Positions 32,937 to 43,864 of a DNA stretch of 64,000 nt are shown here, in pieces. How positions within the stretch are numbered: position 1 is the stretch's first letter; each line of letters starts with the position of its first letter. Position numbers and translations under genes: made by a program. The notes beneath the pieces are model-generated. The model saw nothing but the letters and a program-made list of their open reading frames with translations. It was not told the origin of the DNA and did not search any database. Origin of the DNA: Exophiala sp. HKRS030 (taxonomy: Eukaryota > Ascomycota > Eurotiomycetes > Chaetothyriales > Herpotrichiellaceae). The DNA is taken from contig JAHWDD010000007.1 in assembly GCA_023897205.1 (NCBI GenBank), positions 2,914,001 through 2,978,000 on the forward strand, read 5' to 3'.

Positions 32937-34142
32937 GTTGTGCTGGCCTTGGCGATACCGGACGTTTTCGATGACTTTGTATAATGAGGGGCGTTTACCA
33001 ATAACCACCTATGGTGCTTTCAATGTTCTTTGTGCCAGACGAATAGAGATCATGATGGACAAGGGGGGGGGGTATTTGTTTTGACCAAATTACATAGCGA
33101 TGGCGTTCCCCTACTACTTTATTTTTGTTTTTCCTTTCCTTTTTCAGACCTGATGAGCCTCGAGTGATGCATGAAACAGCAAGCGGCATATGACATGTTT
33201 TGGTACTCGTACATACTGACGTATATAATGAATGTATATTGTTGGCAGAGAAAACTACAACATATCTGACGGATCATTACTATTTCACAACGTGTTTTAA
33301 GGCGCGTCGTGCAAAGAGAGTGAATACGACGTGCCTGATGTCATTGGAGACGATCGTGGCCAGTGTAGATCCGTGGTGTATATCTGTGATCAATTTGATA
33401 GATTCGTCCCCACTTAATCGGTGTGAAAAATGGCGAGTTGTCGACATTTGTAGACAGGCATTGTGTTCGCAGGTATGCTAATGCGTAGAGTCTCGGAAGT
33501 TCTGCAGGGTAAATGGATATATGGACATATATTACAATAATCGAATATAAATTTGGTGACGTGATATTTCATGTTGTGTCTCATGGTCTCATGTTCATGT
33601 CTGAATGCCACCATGAAGCGTCTGTGTGTTGGTCTTCCTCGTTAGGGAGAGTGAACTCTCTGTGATGCTGTCGAATCTCGGCAGTCATCATGCCAACAGA
33701 TGTTGGTCTAGTGAAACTCTTGGCTTTGCAAGGAAACATTGGCTTCAACTTGTGTCGAGTCATATCCCTTAGGGTTGTGATGGTAGCAGTTGACAAACAC
33801 GTATGTTTATCATTTGCGCAACCCTTTGCCAGTCATAGGCTGTTGGAGGACTGTAGCAAGTTTTCCAAGTTCTCCTTCCCTTAGGCAGATGGTGCACCAG
33901 ACATGACTTGGTAGTCTTTGGCACTGAGGCGGGTTGAAGGATATGGAGGAGACAGTTACTCTTGCAATTTCCCTCAGCCCAGAGAAATCATAGATCAGAA
34001 CCATGGCCATATTATGGCGGAAGTCAATTGCCCAAATCCAGTTCCTGGTGAGGGAATAAAAAATTCCTGATACAGCTCAACCTCGCTGGGCTGAACAGGT
34101 TGTCGCTTCATGCCATCTGCTCGCCACGACTTCACCGTATGC
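32937..34142. other. Intergenic, convergent 3' region
   Basis: A 1.2-kb gap between convergent CSC1 and Sec2-like genes, with a run of ten G at 33063-33072. If the Sec2-like message is spliced at its end, its last exon could lie here (frame open at 33995-34237, minus). No other feature is seen. Confidence 0.5.
33063..33072 (+). repeat. Poly-G run
   Basis: Ten consecutive G in the CSC1 3' region. Its length is suspect, given the homopolymer problems elsewhere in this sequence. Confidence 0.7.
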
Positions 34143-34966
34143 TCAAGGGCCGACCATACCTCTGACTCGTTCAATTCTTGCAACTGCCTTTTCAAGCCTA
34201 TCGAGCCTTTTCCTTTTATCGGTATCTCTCTGCTCAAGGATTTTGACTCGTTCTTCGAGCTTAGCTCTGGCTTTTCTCTCGGTTGCTACCATTTCGTTTG
34301 CCTGCCCAAAAAGTTGAGCCGTTAGTTCTTCCAATTCGGTCTGTGTCTGTGTCAAGCTGGATTCAGCCCTGAGGCGTAACGTCCGCTCTTCATCCAACGA
34401 AGACTGTAAAGAATTGAGGGTTAGGACTTGCGAGTCGGAATGAGATGACTGAAGGTGCGGAGCAGAGTAATTTGGAGTGTTCATATAGAAAGGAGTCTTT
34501 GGAGGGGACAAGGTGGTGTTGTTCTGGGGATACATCTGCGCTGGCGGTGTTGCAGGGGCGTTGTTGGCGTTGATTTCCTTCCGTCGGCCTGGCAGTAATG
34601 AGCTCAAGCTTGCTAGCCGAGACAGAGAGGGTTGTTGTTGCTGCGGCGGCGGCGGCTGAACTGGTTGAGCCGCTGGACCTGGACCTTCCTGATATGAATT
34701 GGCCAGAGCACCCTGCTGCTGAGCACGAGCATGCGCCTCGCGCAAGAAACGCAGTTCGTCTTCATAGTCTGCCAATTTGTCTGCTGAGGTTGCTGCGATC
34801 GAGTTGAGGTGTCTGACCTGAGTTTCTAGCTCGTAGATTCTGCGCTGAGCCTCAACAGCCCATCGGCGGAGGCAGTCATGTCGACTGGGAGTCCATGTCC
34901 GCATGCTGGGCAGGCTGACAGATGAGAAGGAGGATGGATCGTGGAATGCGGCATCAAGGTCGTCAT
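34143..34966 (-). CDS. Sec2-type Rab guanine-nucleotide exchange factor, N-terminal coiled coil, one frameshift
   Basis: Resembles the exchange domain of Sec2, which activates the Rab Sec4 on secretory vesicles. From the ATG at 34966: a Cys motif (SACPACGHGLPVD), then a long coiled coil (EAQRRIYELETQV ... SADKLADYEDELRFLREAHARAQ). A Pro/Gln linker follows, then the conserved Sec2 helix ELTAQLFGQANEMVATERKARAKLEERVKILEQRD and RLEKAVARIERVRG. The frame breaks at 34859-34861 (CCC on +, GGG in mRNA). One more G joins MTASADG to AVEAQRRIYEL and gives 274 residues. The downstream frame alone begins at a Met at 34904, which lacks the Cys motif. The stop follows RGMVGP; splicing at GTATGG inside RVRG could extend it. 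The protein is shorter than yeast Sec2. Confidence 0.78.
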
Positions 34967-35446
34967 TGTAGTGGCATTCAGTAGAAGGATCGACGTAGCA
35001 AGGGCATTTTGGTCTTCAAGACACTCCCATGATCGTGCAAGAGATAGGATCGAGTGCGCAGTGCCAGTTGATGCTTCCAGCAGTCGGTCGATGGGTCAGC
35101 GCTTATGCAGAACGGAGGGAGGCAAGGTCGACCAAATTCGAGGAAGTCGCGAGCAAGAAAAAGATAAAGTTGAAGAGAGGAAAGCGCGACCAACACAGAA
35201 TTCCCAGAAAGAAGGCTCTGGCGGTGTCCGGTTGTCTGTTGGAGACACGGATCTGCACACTCCGAAAGTATTGAATTTCCAGGGAATGTCAAATATATGT
35301 CACACAAACGGTTTCAGGCTGTCGCTACCTCTGAGGTGCCTGTCAGTGAGAGTGAGATGGGGAGTTTGAATACGAGAGTCAATCGGACGTTGGTAGGGGA
35401 TTGGGGGCACGGGGGTCTCTAGGGCCACGCGTGTGACGTGTCTAAC

Positions 35447-35455
35447 TACGGAGTA
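35447..35455. repeat. TACGGAGTA intergenic motif
   Basis: Exact copy of the recurrent 9-mer, followed by repeated TTAGTTAG sequence. Confidence 0.7.
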
Positions 35456-35625
35456 CTTAGTTAGTAGCTTACTAGTTAGTTTAATTTAATTAGGTACCTG
35501 TGACTCGTAGTTAAGCCTCCACGGACGATATTTCTGATTGGGAGGAGGCGTAAACTTAACCTATCACGTGGAACCACGTTGGAATGTCACTGCTTACAAC
35601 CAAGGAGCATCGCTATCTGACAATC

Positions 35626-35634
35626 TACTCCGTA
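35626..35634. repeat. TACTCCGTA intergenic motif
   Basis: Exact inverted copy, 171 bp from the previous one and in opposite orientation. Confidence 0.7.
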
Positions 35635-36314
35635 CAGTAACTAGGTGGGTACCTAAGTACGTACGCTCGTAGGCGTTTAATCATGTACCGAGCAGAAGGG
35701 GACAGGACACCTGGACTTGTGGCTCAACACCACGCCAGACTCGAACTGCTTGAATAAGTGGATATAACATGAAATTCCAATCCTCGGTGACAATCAAAGT
35801 GCCTAACCAAATCTTGTACAAGTCATAGCCTCCATTATTAAGAACGGCCCCTAAATCTCTTCAACTAGACTTCCTTCTAGACAACTTTTGCGATGAGGAT
35901 GTAGCTCAACCGCGTGGTGGATGGATCCGTGGGAAAGCTCTGTCCTTCTCAAGTCTCCCTGGTCACATCCGCTTGGTATCATGCGGCCAATGTTATTCTG
36001 ATAGAAATCTTGTCGCCAAGAAGAAGGTATTTTGGAAAATCTCGGAATTTTACTGTATCGAAGATGTACTGGAACACACAACTGGATCGAACTCTCTCTG
36101 GCAACTCCGACCTCCTCCAAGGTCTGTACATCAAGGTGACAAGAATGTCGGGAACCGACTCGGGTGCTCGCCGCAATCTCAAAACACCACGCGGTCAGGC
36201 GGACAACAAGGTCATAATAAGGGACTGGTCCGAAATCCTGGTATTAATGTGTCGACTTCTGCTCGCCTGACCAAGTTGTGAAAGAAAACCCGAAGAAGCT
36301 GCCAAATAACTCGC

Positions 36315-37751
36315 TTAAAAGAAATAGGGTATCGCAGCACTGTAAAAATCAGTCCTCGTCATCCTTCGTAGAACTCGTGAATCAAGACTTACGCAATGGC
36401 CAATGTCGCAGTCACTCCTAAGACTGCCCTCGTCCTCACCTTCTCTCTCTTCAACTTTTCTTCCAGTACTCGGGCCTTCTTTGCAGGTTGCGCAGGCAAT
36501 TCTGCATCGATATCCGACGGCTCTGGGTCTTGAGCTTTACGCTTTTTCGTGTTCTTGGGTAATCCATCAAGTGCTTTGGCCTCCTCTACCATCTTCTTCG
36601 CCGTTTCAAGGAGCTTTTCCGTATCTTCTGGCAGAGGAAGTTCGGGCAATCCTATGGGTAACTCCACAGTTACGTTTGTGTGGGTTGTTTCTGTGGTGCC
36701 ATCGACCTCGACTGACTGGTCCACCTCGACTCTGACCTTGTCCTCCGCTGCCACTGGTGCAAGCTCGGTAGCCGGTAACTCAGGCTTTGGTTCGGTTTCT
36801 GTGGTTTCCGCAACGGAGGCCGCATCGTCAAGAGCCGATTGTAATGAAGCGCTTGCCGCATTTGCATTTGCAATATTCGCTTCCTTCTGTGCTTTGGTCT
36901 GTCGCTTTCTCGGAGACGCCTTCGCTTTGTTGGGGCTTATGATCTTGGTTGGTGATGAGGACCTAGTTGACCTTGACCTAGGTGTCTTTGTCGTGGAGGG
37001 GGGTGGCAACTTGATCTTTTCCACTGGTAGGTCAAATTTGGGAGGCGCCGCAATGGGTTTCTTTGCGCTCGAATTGGTCTGCGCGATCTCCGAGGGATCT
37101 AGGAGGGCGCGAATCCAGTCTTCAAGGCCATAATCTGCGGCCAACTCGAGGGCTGCGTACAAAGCATGAGTCTCACGTTCCTGATTAATTCTCCGGAAAT
37201 CGGCTTACCGAACTCTGGGGCAACCCAAACATTGCCCGCAACTTCGTCCTGACTGGTCAAATCCAAACTTTTGAGATAATCCCGTTCTTCCTTCTCCTCG
37301 GCGTGCGCTGCCCAGGGAAAGGCGATCTTGAACATGCCTGTGGCGCTAACGAAACCATCTTTGCTCCTTCTCTGTTGGATTGTCAGAATTTACCCCATTG
37401 CCTCAAGCATCGCAACACTCGTACCATCAAGAAATATGTCTCTGGATGTGCTTGGTTCTGCTGTGAAGCAAAGATTTCCGAGCCGGTGAGATCATCAGGG
37501 AGAGGCGCACGAAGATGCGCATACTCGAAGGGACCTAGATTCTCGGCCTTTGTCGCGTTCGAAGTGCCTACTTGGCCGGGTTTGACTGTGAGCTTGGTCT
37601 TGCCGAGGCGCCGGCGAGTGAGCAAGTCTTCATCTATTGTTTTGTCAGTATTGGTTTCCAACCGAGGGATGTACCCGTGCTCACAGGAAGGCGCCGCGCC
37701 CTGCGCGACGAGCGGGTTGCGCTTTGCGGGCAAGGGTCGCGAGACAGGCAT
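36315..37751 (-). CDS. bqt4: Bqt4-like inner nuclear membrane protein (APSES/KilA-N domain)
   Basis: Ortholog-type match to Bqt4, which tethers telomeres to the nuclear envelope in fission yeast. Four exons: 37425-37751, 37209-37371, 36393-37152 and 36315-36339, with introns of 53, 56 and 53 nt, all in phase. Total 424 residues. The APSES/KilA-N region spans the first three exons: [30 protein letters not shown], then NVWVAPEFALELAADYGLEDWIRALLDP. A Lys/Ala/Glu-rich middle has nuclear-localisation-like patches (SPRKRQTKAQK, NTKKRKAQD). The C-terminus is a membrane tail, VLGVTATLAIAAAIPYFF, completed only by the 25-nt last exon. Without the last intron's removal the tail would stop early at LAIA. 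The order DNA-binding-like domain, linker, tail anchor is the Bqt4 plan. Confidence 0.9.
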
Positions 37752-38566
37752 TGTGAATGTGATAAAGCACTGTTTGTCGTGTGACAGCAATCAATCGCAA
37801 TGTCGGACAGACGTAAGCAACTGAGATTACTCGGGGAGGCGTCTTAGAGCAGTTGCGAAGACCACAGCCGCCAATGCGTCAAGACAAGGGAGCGAAAGAA
37901 AAGAAGGATGAAAGGGTGGCCGACTGCTGGCGGATTAGTAGTAGAATAAGGCAGGTAGGTATGTGAAAAAGGTGTCAGGCAATGCGACCAAAGAAATGAA
38001 GGCAAAGGAATCGAGGAGAGGGCTGATTGGGAGAGCAAAGAAGAGGAAGCCGAAGATGTGAGCAAGTGTTGTTTGCGAGGTGCGAGGGACAACTCCGTCA
38101 CCCTTTAGTCTCTGTAAAATGTCCAGCGTCGCGCGGGCGATCTGATTAAAATGAGATGGCGGGAGAAGGAAGGGGATGGGAAGCCGGGCTAAGGGCCTAC
38201 AGCAGCTCCCAGTCACCTACAGTGTTCCCCAGCATAGGTAGATAAAATAATACCTGAGTACCTCCGTAGACCACCCACGACCAATCCCAGGGAGTGCCCA
38301 GGGCCCAAAGAGACTAAGCTGGTTAAAGGCGATCATGCCCAGCCGAGGAGCTGGCATTGGAGGTCAAGACCCACTAGGACGCAAACGGCAGAGTCAAGCT
38401 TGCCTTCGGGCCCCTCGGCCTGACGAAAAGAGAACGTCACGGGGAACCTGAAGCCTCCTCCAGACTCTCTAGTCAGTAAGTAGTTAGGTGCTAGTCAAGA
38501 ATAAGTTGCGAGCTCCAGCAGCCCTTGGAGCCTGGAGCTTTGTGAGAACCGCCCAGCCCAGCGAGC

Positions 38567-38590
38567 GTCAGTCAGCCAGTCAGTCAGTCA
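38567..38590. repeat. CAGT tandem repeat
   Basis: GTCAGTCAGCCAGTCAGTCAG followed by TCA: about six imperfect CAGT units. Confidence 0.75.
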
Positions 38591-38677
38591 TAGGCTGATT
38601 TTCTCCGGATTGGTGATTGGGCGCGTCAACGGCCAGGCGCTCAATGGGCGCCACCGGCTTCTAAGGTCTAACTAATG

Positions 38678-38694
38678 TCTCTCTCTCTCTCTCT
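38678..38694. repeat. (TC)n dinucleotide repeat
   Basis: Eight TC units, ending in TTTC. Confidence 0.85.
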
Positions 38695-38942
38695 TTCACT
38701 GTCGCGGAGTCTCCAAAGTCACTCCATCTGGACATCTTCAATCGCTAGGAGGAGGCTGCAACTAATCGCCTTTTCTCATGGATATTTGCAAGAACAGAAT
38801 CCAAACTTAATAGAGAAGCGCTACTGTCCACAGTCTACAAAATTGTGTGAACTTTGGCGGGTACCGGTATATACCCATCTACGTATATGGTCTATGCTCT
38901 AAGCTGAACGGCGGAGATCACATCCGTTGCACATCTACATCA

Positions 38943-40625
38943 TTATGATTGCAAGTCCAACTCCCTGTTCTTTCGCGCCCCGGCTTTGGTCTTGTTCTTT
39001 TCATCCGCCCTCTCGTCACCAATCTCGAGAGTTTCATCACCACGGTATTGCCACGGTGGGATCTCGATGACACCGTGCACCCCACTTGGCGGAAGAGCCC
39101 ATTCTGGCACTGGACTGCGAAAACTCCAACTCCCAGGCGTAAGATCTGCGTACGCCAAAGCATGCAGATAAATCCCCAGCTCGTGTGGTCCGGGGTCGGA
39201 ATACAATGGCGTGTCGCACACGCTACACTTTTCGCCCGTCATTTTCTCTCCTTTTCGTTTGTTGTAGTCAGCCACCATCTCGTCGTGTGCTTTCACATAC
39301 TGGGCGTATATAGCATTGTCCTCCTGACCAGGCTCGGCGGCAGAGCCAGAGAATTTACCCACGTGCAACGTTCCACTGTCCAGAGGTTTGAAGTAAGGGT
39401 CCTGAAGCCTGGCCAGGTCCGACACTGTCATCTGCTGCGTCTGATCCACCAGTTTTGACAATTGTTCTTCGTCGTAGGCGAGCGAGCTGGCCACTTCGGT
39501 CTTGCCTATCTTTCCCAGTCTCTCGATGACCTCAGCGTCATCTTGACCACTCGAGTCGTTCTTCGACAAACTTGGTCCAAACACCGCACGATTGCTGTAT
39601 ATTGGGTCGTTGGTGATCGGGTGGCCGAGGAATTGTAGATGAACACGTATCTGATGAGTGCGTCCAGTCAAGGGCAGACAATGCACGATGCTGTAACCCT
39701 CACTCTCGGTACTGGAGTTGACCGATGCAGTTCGGACAGCCTTCTGTGGCGTCTGATTCTTGCCATCCTCACCAGCTGTGGTAGAGGTTGTGGTAGGGTC
39801 AAGCCTCGGATAATATGCTATTCTTCTGAACAGCGTTTTGGCGGGTTTTCCACTTGCTCTGGCTCGATTGAGACCCAGGACAGGACTGATCTGAAGAATG
39901 CTCTCGTTACAAGAAACAACCCCTCCACGCATCGGATCGCCATCCCAATCATCTCCGTCAGGAAACCGACCCTTGACACGGGCGACATATTCCTTACGCA
40001 CCGTCCGACCCCGTAATTTCTCGCTGATGGTCTCTGCTTCTTTCCCAGTCTTTGCGATGAACATGACACCGCTAGTCAAGCGATCCAGCCGGTTGCACGG
40101 CAGTGGTTTGAAAGAGAAATGTCTTTCCGCCCTCATGATCTCAACGACCGAGTTGTAATTATAGCGACCAGCGGGATGCACAGGCACTCCGGCAGGCTTA
40201 TCAATGACAATCATCGCATCCGTCTCATCAATGACTCGAATCGGCTTGGCCGTCACAGGGGGCTCATGCCGATGCAACGTGTGTGAAATGACATCTCCAT
40301 TCTTGATCACGGCATTGATATCTTGACACGGTTTTCCGTTCAACGATATCTGTCCCGTCTCGATCGCATTCTTGTAATACTCGCGCGATCGGTCTCTGAA
40401 CTCGGTCGCGAAAATGTCTAGTAGTCCACGGCCCCTCCATCTTTGTTTGCAGAACGTATTGTATGTGAAATGATACGGTGCGACTCGACGCAGTCCTTTC
40501 TCGAGGTAATAAGGCCGCGGCCAAGGGTCGCAGGACGTTATAGCAACGTCTGGTGCAGGTGGTAGTGGTTTGTCGGTCGATCTAGGCTTGAATGGGTCGA
40601 GTTGTGGAATCGTCGTCAACGCCAT
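38943..40625 (-). CDS. RluA-family RNA pseudouridine synthase (Pus8/Pus9/Rib2 type)
   Basis: Converts uridine to pseudouridine in RNA; the fungal relatives Pus9 and the Rib2 C-terminal half modify position 32 of tRNAs. The single exon encodes 560 residues from the ATG at 40625; the frame extends upstream only through GTG. An S4-like start (YYKNAIETGQISLNGKPCQDINAVIKNGDVISH) precedes the catalytic domain. Key blocks: IVIDKPAGVPVHPAGRYNYNS, the active-site CNRLDRLTSGVMF with the catalytic Asp near residue 181, and LTGRTHQIRVHLQFLGHPI. A C-terminal extension of about 170 residues contains a CxxC (KCSVCDTP) and a Lys-rich tail. No deaminase domain is fused, so this is a stand-alone synthase. Cytosolic versus mitochondrial cannot be decided. 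Confidence 0.92.
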   Translation of the reverse strand: MALTTIPQLDPFKPRSTDKPLPPAPDVAITSCDPWPRPYYLEKGLRRVAPYHFTYNTFCKQRWRGRGLLDIFATEFRDRSREYYKNAIETGQISLNGKPCQDINAVIKNGDVISHTLHRHEPPVTAKPIRVIDETDAMIVIDKPAGVPVHPAGRYNYNSVVEIMRAERHFSFKPLPCNRLDRLTSGVMFIAKTGKEAETISEKLRGRTVRKEYVARVKGRFPDGDDWDGDPMRGGVVSCNESILQISPVLGLNRARASGKPAKTLFRRIAYYPRLDPTTTSTTAGEDGKNQTPQKAVRTASVNSSTESEGYSIVHCLPLTGRTHQIRVHLQFLGHPITNDPIYSNRAVFGPSLSKNDSSGQDDAEVIERLGKIGKTEVASSLAYDEEQLSKLVDQTQQMTVSDLARLQDPYFKPLDSGTLHVGKFSGSAAEPGQEDNAIYAQYVKAHDEMVADYNKRKGEKMTGEKCSVCDTPLYSDPGPHELGIYLHALAYADLTPGSWSFRSPVPEWALPPSGVHGVIEIPPWQYRGDETLEIGDERADEKNKTKAGARKNRELDLQS

Positions 40626-41571
40626 GCTGGGACTGAACGAGCGTCCGCGGCCTGCCAGGTAGGCAAGCACACGTGGAGAGGGAGCCAGTGGGGTTTCTGG
40701 CAGGCTTGGAAGGAAGACTGAATCCTGACGCTCATATAGGATTTCGTTGCAAAGAGAGAGCAAGGGAATCGTGTGGTTGGAAAACTTTTGGGTGTACGCG
40801 TGAGGGAAAAGTTGCACCCAAACCGTTGTTGCCCTTTCGAAATTTTATCGACGCCGTACCCAATGTGGATCTATGTCAGCCACGACGAGTATCATGGTTC
40901 ATGAGGATATGTCTTCTGCCTGCACTGTTGCTAGACTAGTACGTACTTTGTTCCACGACCTGGGTACCATAGAGTCGTTCTCTTCCGAGGAAAATTTATG
41001 AATTGCCTTGGGAGAGGTTGCGTTCGGGCACGTGGGCTAAAATATGATCTCCGATTTCAGACCTGAAACGCAACGCCAGTAAATTTTACACTGGTCTTTA
41101 CAAGCACATGGCTGTCAATCTTCAAAGAATACAATATACGAGCGAGGACAACGTCGGCTGGATCATCAAGGGTTTGGGGTTTGAAGCAGCAGCTAGGACT
41201 TTCTGACATGAAAAGCACCAAATCCTAGGGAGTTGGGAGTCGAGACATGATTATAGCATAATCACTTTGAAAGACCAACAGGCTGAATATGCCATAGCGT
41301 GAAAAGTCCTGCGGAAGCCCCAAACAAAGACCTCCAATCGGATGCTCTTTGAAATCTGTTTTCAAGGATATCAATTCTTTTTTCGATTTGAAGCTCATAT
41401 CTGACTGGCGCAATTCAACCATGCCACCATCAGTACCTAGCAAGTACACAGGCCATGCATTTGCATCCCCACCTCCAGCGGTGAAGTGCCGACGAAATGC
41501 TCGAAATGCTTTGCATGTAGAACCGACGCACACCCACTTCCATCACCCCTCGCATCAAAACCCAATCACAT
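40626..41571. other. Intergenic region
   Basis: A 946-bp gap holding the promoter of the pseudouridine synthase gene and the 3' region of eL32, with one CACGTG box near 41030. A 102-codon minus frame at 41225-41533 shows no domain. Confidence 0.5.
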
Positions 41572-42099
41572 CTACGACTCGGTGGTGATCTTGGCCTTGG
41601 AGTTGGTGACCTTGACGCCCAGTGCCTTTGCCTTTGCGATGATTTCGATTCTCTTCCTTGATGAGACGGCGGATGCGATTTCTGCGGCGTATGTTCGGTT
41701 GTGGAGGAGCAGGAGGTCGACGTCCTTAGGGTTGCGGACGAGGAAGACTTTGTGGCCGGAGGGGATCAGATGTCTGGTTTTCTTGTTGGAGCCGAAACCG
41801 ATCTGTTTTTGTCAATCATATTAGCCACTTGCAATCTCTTTCAAAATTCTCCTTGCAGTCCCAATCATATCGTCTCCTGTTCGCGCTGGATTCCTCATTC
41901 TCCGGCCGAAAACTGTGACGGGCTATTCACGTACCGATGGCATCACAAGCTGACCCTTGAATCGTCGTCGAACTCTGTTGTCGATACCCTTTGGCTTTCT
42001 CCATGCTGAGGGGACACATTTGAATGTGTCGGACTGATGTCTATTCCATTTTTTGGGATGCTTCTTGACGATCGGAACGTGTTTCTTTGCGGAGACCAT
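41572..42099 (-). CDS. rpl32: 60S ribosomal protein eL32
   Basis: Structural protein of the large ribosomal subunit. Two coding exons (41935-42099 and 41572-41802) flank a 132-nt intron (GTACGTG...AAACAG), in phase between MPS and IGFGS. The product is 131 residues, the usual length. The sequence [21 protein letters not shown], then [20 protein letters not shown], then [19 protein letters not shown] and a basic C-terminal half leaves no doubt about the family. A second intron in the leader ends exactly at the start codon (see separate entry). Introns near the 5' end are common in fungal ribosomal protein genes. It lies tightly behind the Gfo/Idh gene on the same strand. Confidence 0.97.
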
Positions 42100-42150
42100 C
42101 TTTATGAACTGTTAGCGACGCAAGACAGGTCGAATTCGAGATTTACGCAC
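42100..42150 (-). other. Predicted 5' leader intron of eL32
   Basis: A 51-nt intron with donor GTGCGT (after ACAAG), a GCTAAC branch site and acceptor ATAAAG lying directly before the ATG at 42099. Inferred from consensus sites only; transcript data would decide. Confidence 0.7.
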
Positions 42151-42429
42151 CTTGTCGGTTGTGGTGGTCTTGACGTTTGAGGCGACTTCCAAGTGGTGAG
42201 GTGCAAAAACCGATTGAAGTTTGTGGGTGCATCTGCCAAGATTTTTGTGTGGTCGTCCAAAAGTGGTTTAGCGCTTTTATGTCAACCACCTCCGCCTGGG
42301 TATGTGTATGAGCGAGGCACATCAACCTGTGAGACGTCTCAAAGTCATCAAATTCAACACCTTTTGTCTTCATGTTCATTTTCAGAGATATATATACTTG
42401 CTAGGCTGGATCTGCACCACGGTGCGACT

Positions 42430-43678
42430 CTAAAATTCCTGGTACTTCAGCTGCACCGGTTTCCCATCACTAACGAGCATTGCCTGGATCAATTCCAAGT
42501 CTGCCAGAGCTTCCTCTGGACTTTGTTTCTTGTCTGGCTTGCCACTGACCAATCCCTCACCCCATGCTCTCACCTCAGGCGGGACGCCCGTCTTCTCGTC
42601 CGAAATGGATTCCTTCGTCCCATCGATGACCAGATCATCGCCCGTATGAGAGACATAGCCAGATTCAGAAGCGACAGTCCATTCTCGGCCCTTTGCAGTT
42701 GTGCCGAATGAGATGGAAATGGTCCCTACTGTGCCCTGCTTGGTCTTCGCCGTAGCCTCTACCGTGTCCACTGGAGGTAAGTGCTCTTGAAGCTGAGCTG
42801 CATGTGCCGAAATGGTCACCAGCGGATTGTCTTTTCCCAGCACATGCCTCAGACCCGCAACAAAGTGAACTCCTCCGTCGAGCAGGAAGCCACCTTGATG
42901 AGTAGGCACTTTTCGCCAGCTTTGTCTCTTGTCAACGGTGATAGAAACCCAGTCAGGACAAAACAAGGACTTACGAAGTTTCGAAATACTTCCCACCGGA
43001 CACTAAAGTCTGCATGCGAAGTCTGAACGACAGCGGACGGCCCTTTGTCTTGACGACCTCTGCGGCTCTGTCAAAGGAAGCCAGGTAACGTTGATTCTCT
43101 GCAACTGCCCATGTGACACCTTTGGTGGCAATCTCTGAATGATACCACTGGACGGCACTGAACGCCTCGTCGACATTCTCCGCAATGGGTTTTTCTGAAA
43201 GCACATGCTTGCCAGCGACCAAGGCCTTCTTCACATAGTCTAGTTGGTCTTTGATCGGTAAGGCAATGATCACAGCCGCAACATCCTTCCGTGCCAGTAG
43301 ATCATCTAATTTCCTGCCCTCTACACTATCCTCGGAGTATAGATCGACCTGCGACGAATCCACACCCAGACTTTCCACCGAATTGAGCGATCTCGACCAG
43401 ACGGCCTTCAACGTGAGATCCTTGGCAGCCTCGACTGCAGGCTATAGTGCCAGAATAAACGTTAGGGGACAGAAGAGACGATTGGAGTGGATGTGTAACA
43501 ACGCAAACGCAAGGGCAAAATGCTGCTCACCACGTGCTCTTCACGCGCAAAGATGCCTACACCACCCACGGAGTCAACGGTTACACAAAAAGAATCCGAG
43601 GATGGACAAGAGAACAAGACGGGGCGGGGCGGGAACTGCATGCATACCTCCTCCCAGAATCGCAACGCCTATACTCAT
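42430..43678 (-). CDS. Gfo/Idh/MocA family NAD(P)-dependent oxidoreductase
   Basis: Rossmann-fold oxidoreductase, commonly acting on sugars or similar polyols; substrate unknown. Four exons: 43648-43678, 43531-43556, 42975-43441 and 42430-42919, with introns of 91, 89 and 55 nt. Joined, it is 337 residues in one frame. The nucleotide-binding loop VAILGGGIFAREEHVPAVEAAK is assembled across the first three exons. The family motif EKPIAENVDEA, with its catalytic Lys, lies near residue 100. The C-terminal alpha/beta domain includes WRKVPTHQGGFLLDGGVHFV across the last junction. The first two coding exons are only 31 and 26 nt. It is divergent from the heme-oxygenase-like gene, sharing an 817-bp promoter region. 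Confidence 0.93.
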
Positions 43679-43864
43679 GGTATGGTGATGGCACTAGATG
43701 CTGATGTTCTCGTCGACTAGGGTCGATTGAATATTTCTGATTATGGCTTGGGCGGGAATTCAAATCATCAATAACGCCGAATGAGTCGGTTCACAACTCT
43801 TCGTTATGGAAATGCTGGAATTTAGCCTAGAAAGCGGCGATTGCATCAGACGAAGAATCGTAGT

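Larger units (their letters stand above)
34967..36314. other. Intergenic region
   Basis: A 1.35-kb gap between two minus-strand genes with two copies of the 9-mer motif (35447 and 35626), a CACGTG box near 35565, and AT-rich tracts at 35460-35490. No recognisable coding sequence; the 118-codon frame at 35914-36270 looks like chance. Confidence 0.5.
37752..38942. other. Intergenic region
   Basis: A 1.2-kb gap between two minus-strand genes, holding the Bqt4-like promoter and two simple repeats. Short frames on the minus strand at 37844-38216 look like pyrimidine-rich leader, not coding. Confidence 0.5.

Noticed and set aside
33995..34237. Possible last exon of the Sec2-like gene
   Set aside because: The frame is open and a GTATGG donor exists, but no conserved Sec2 sequence is recognisable in it.
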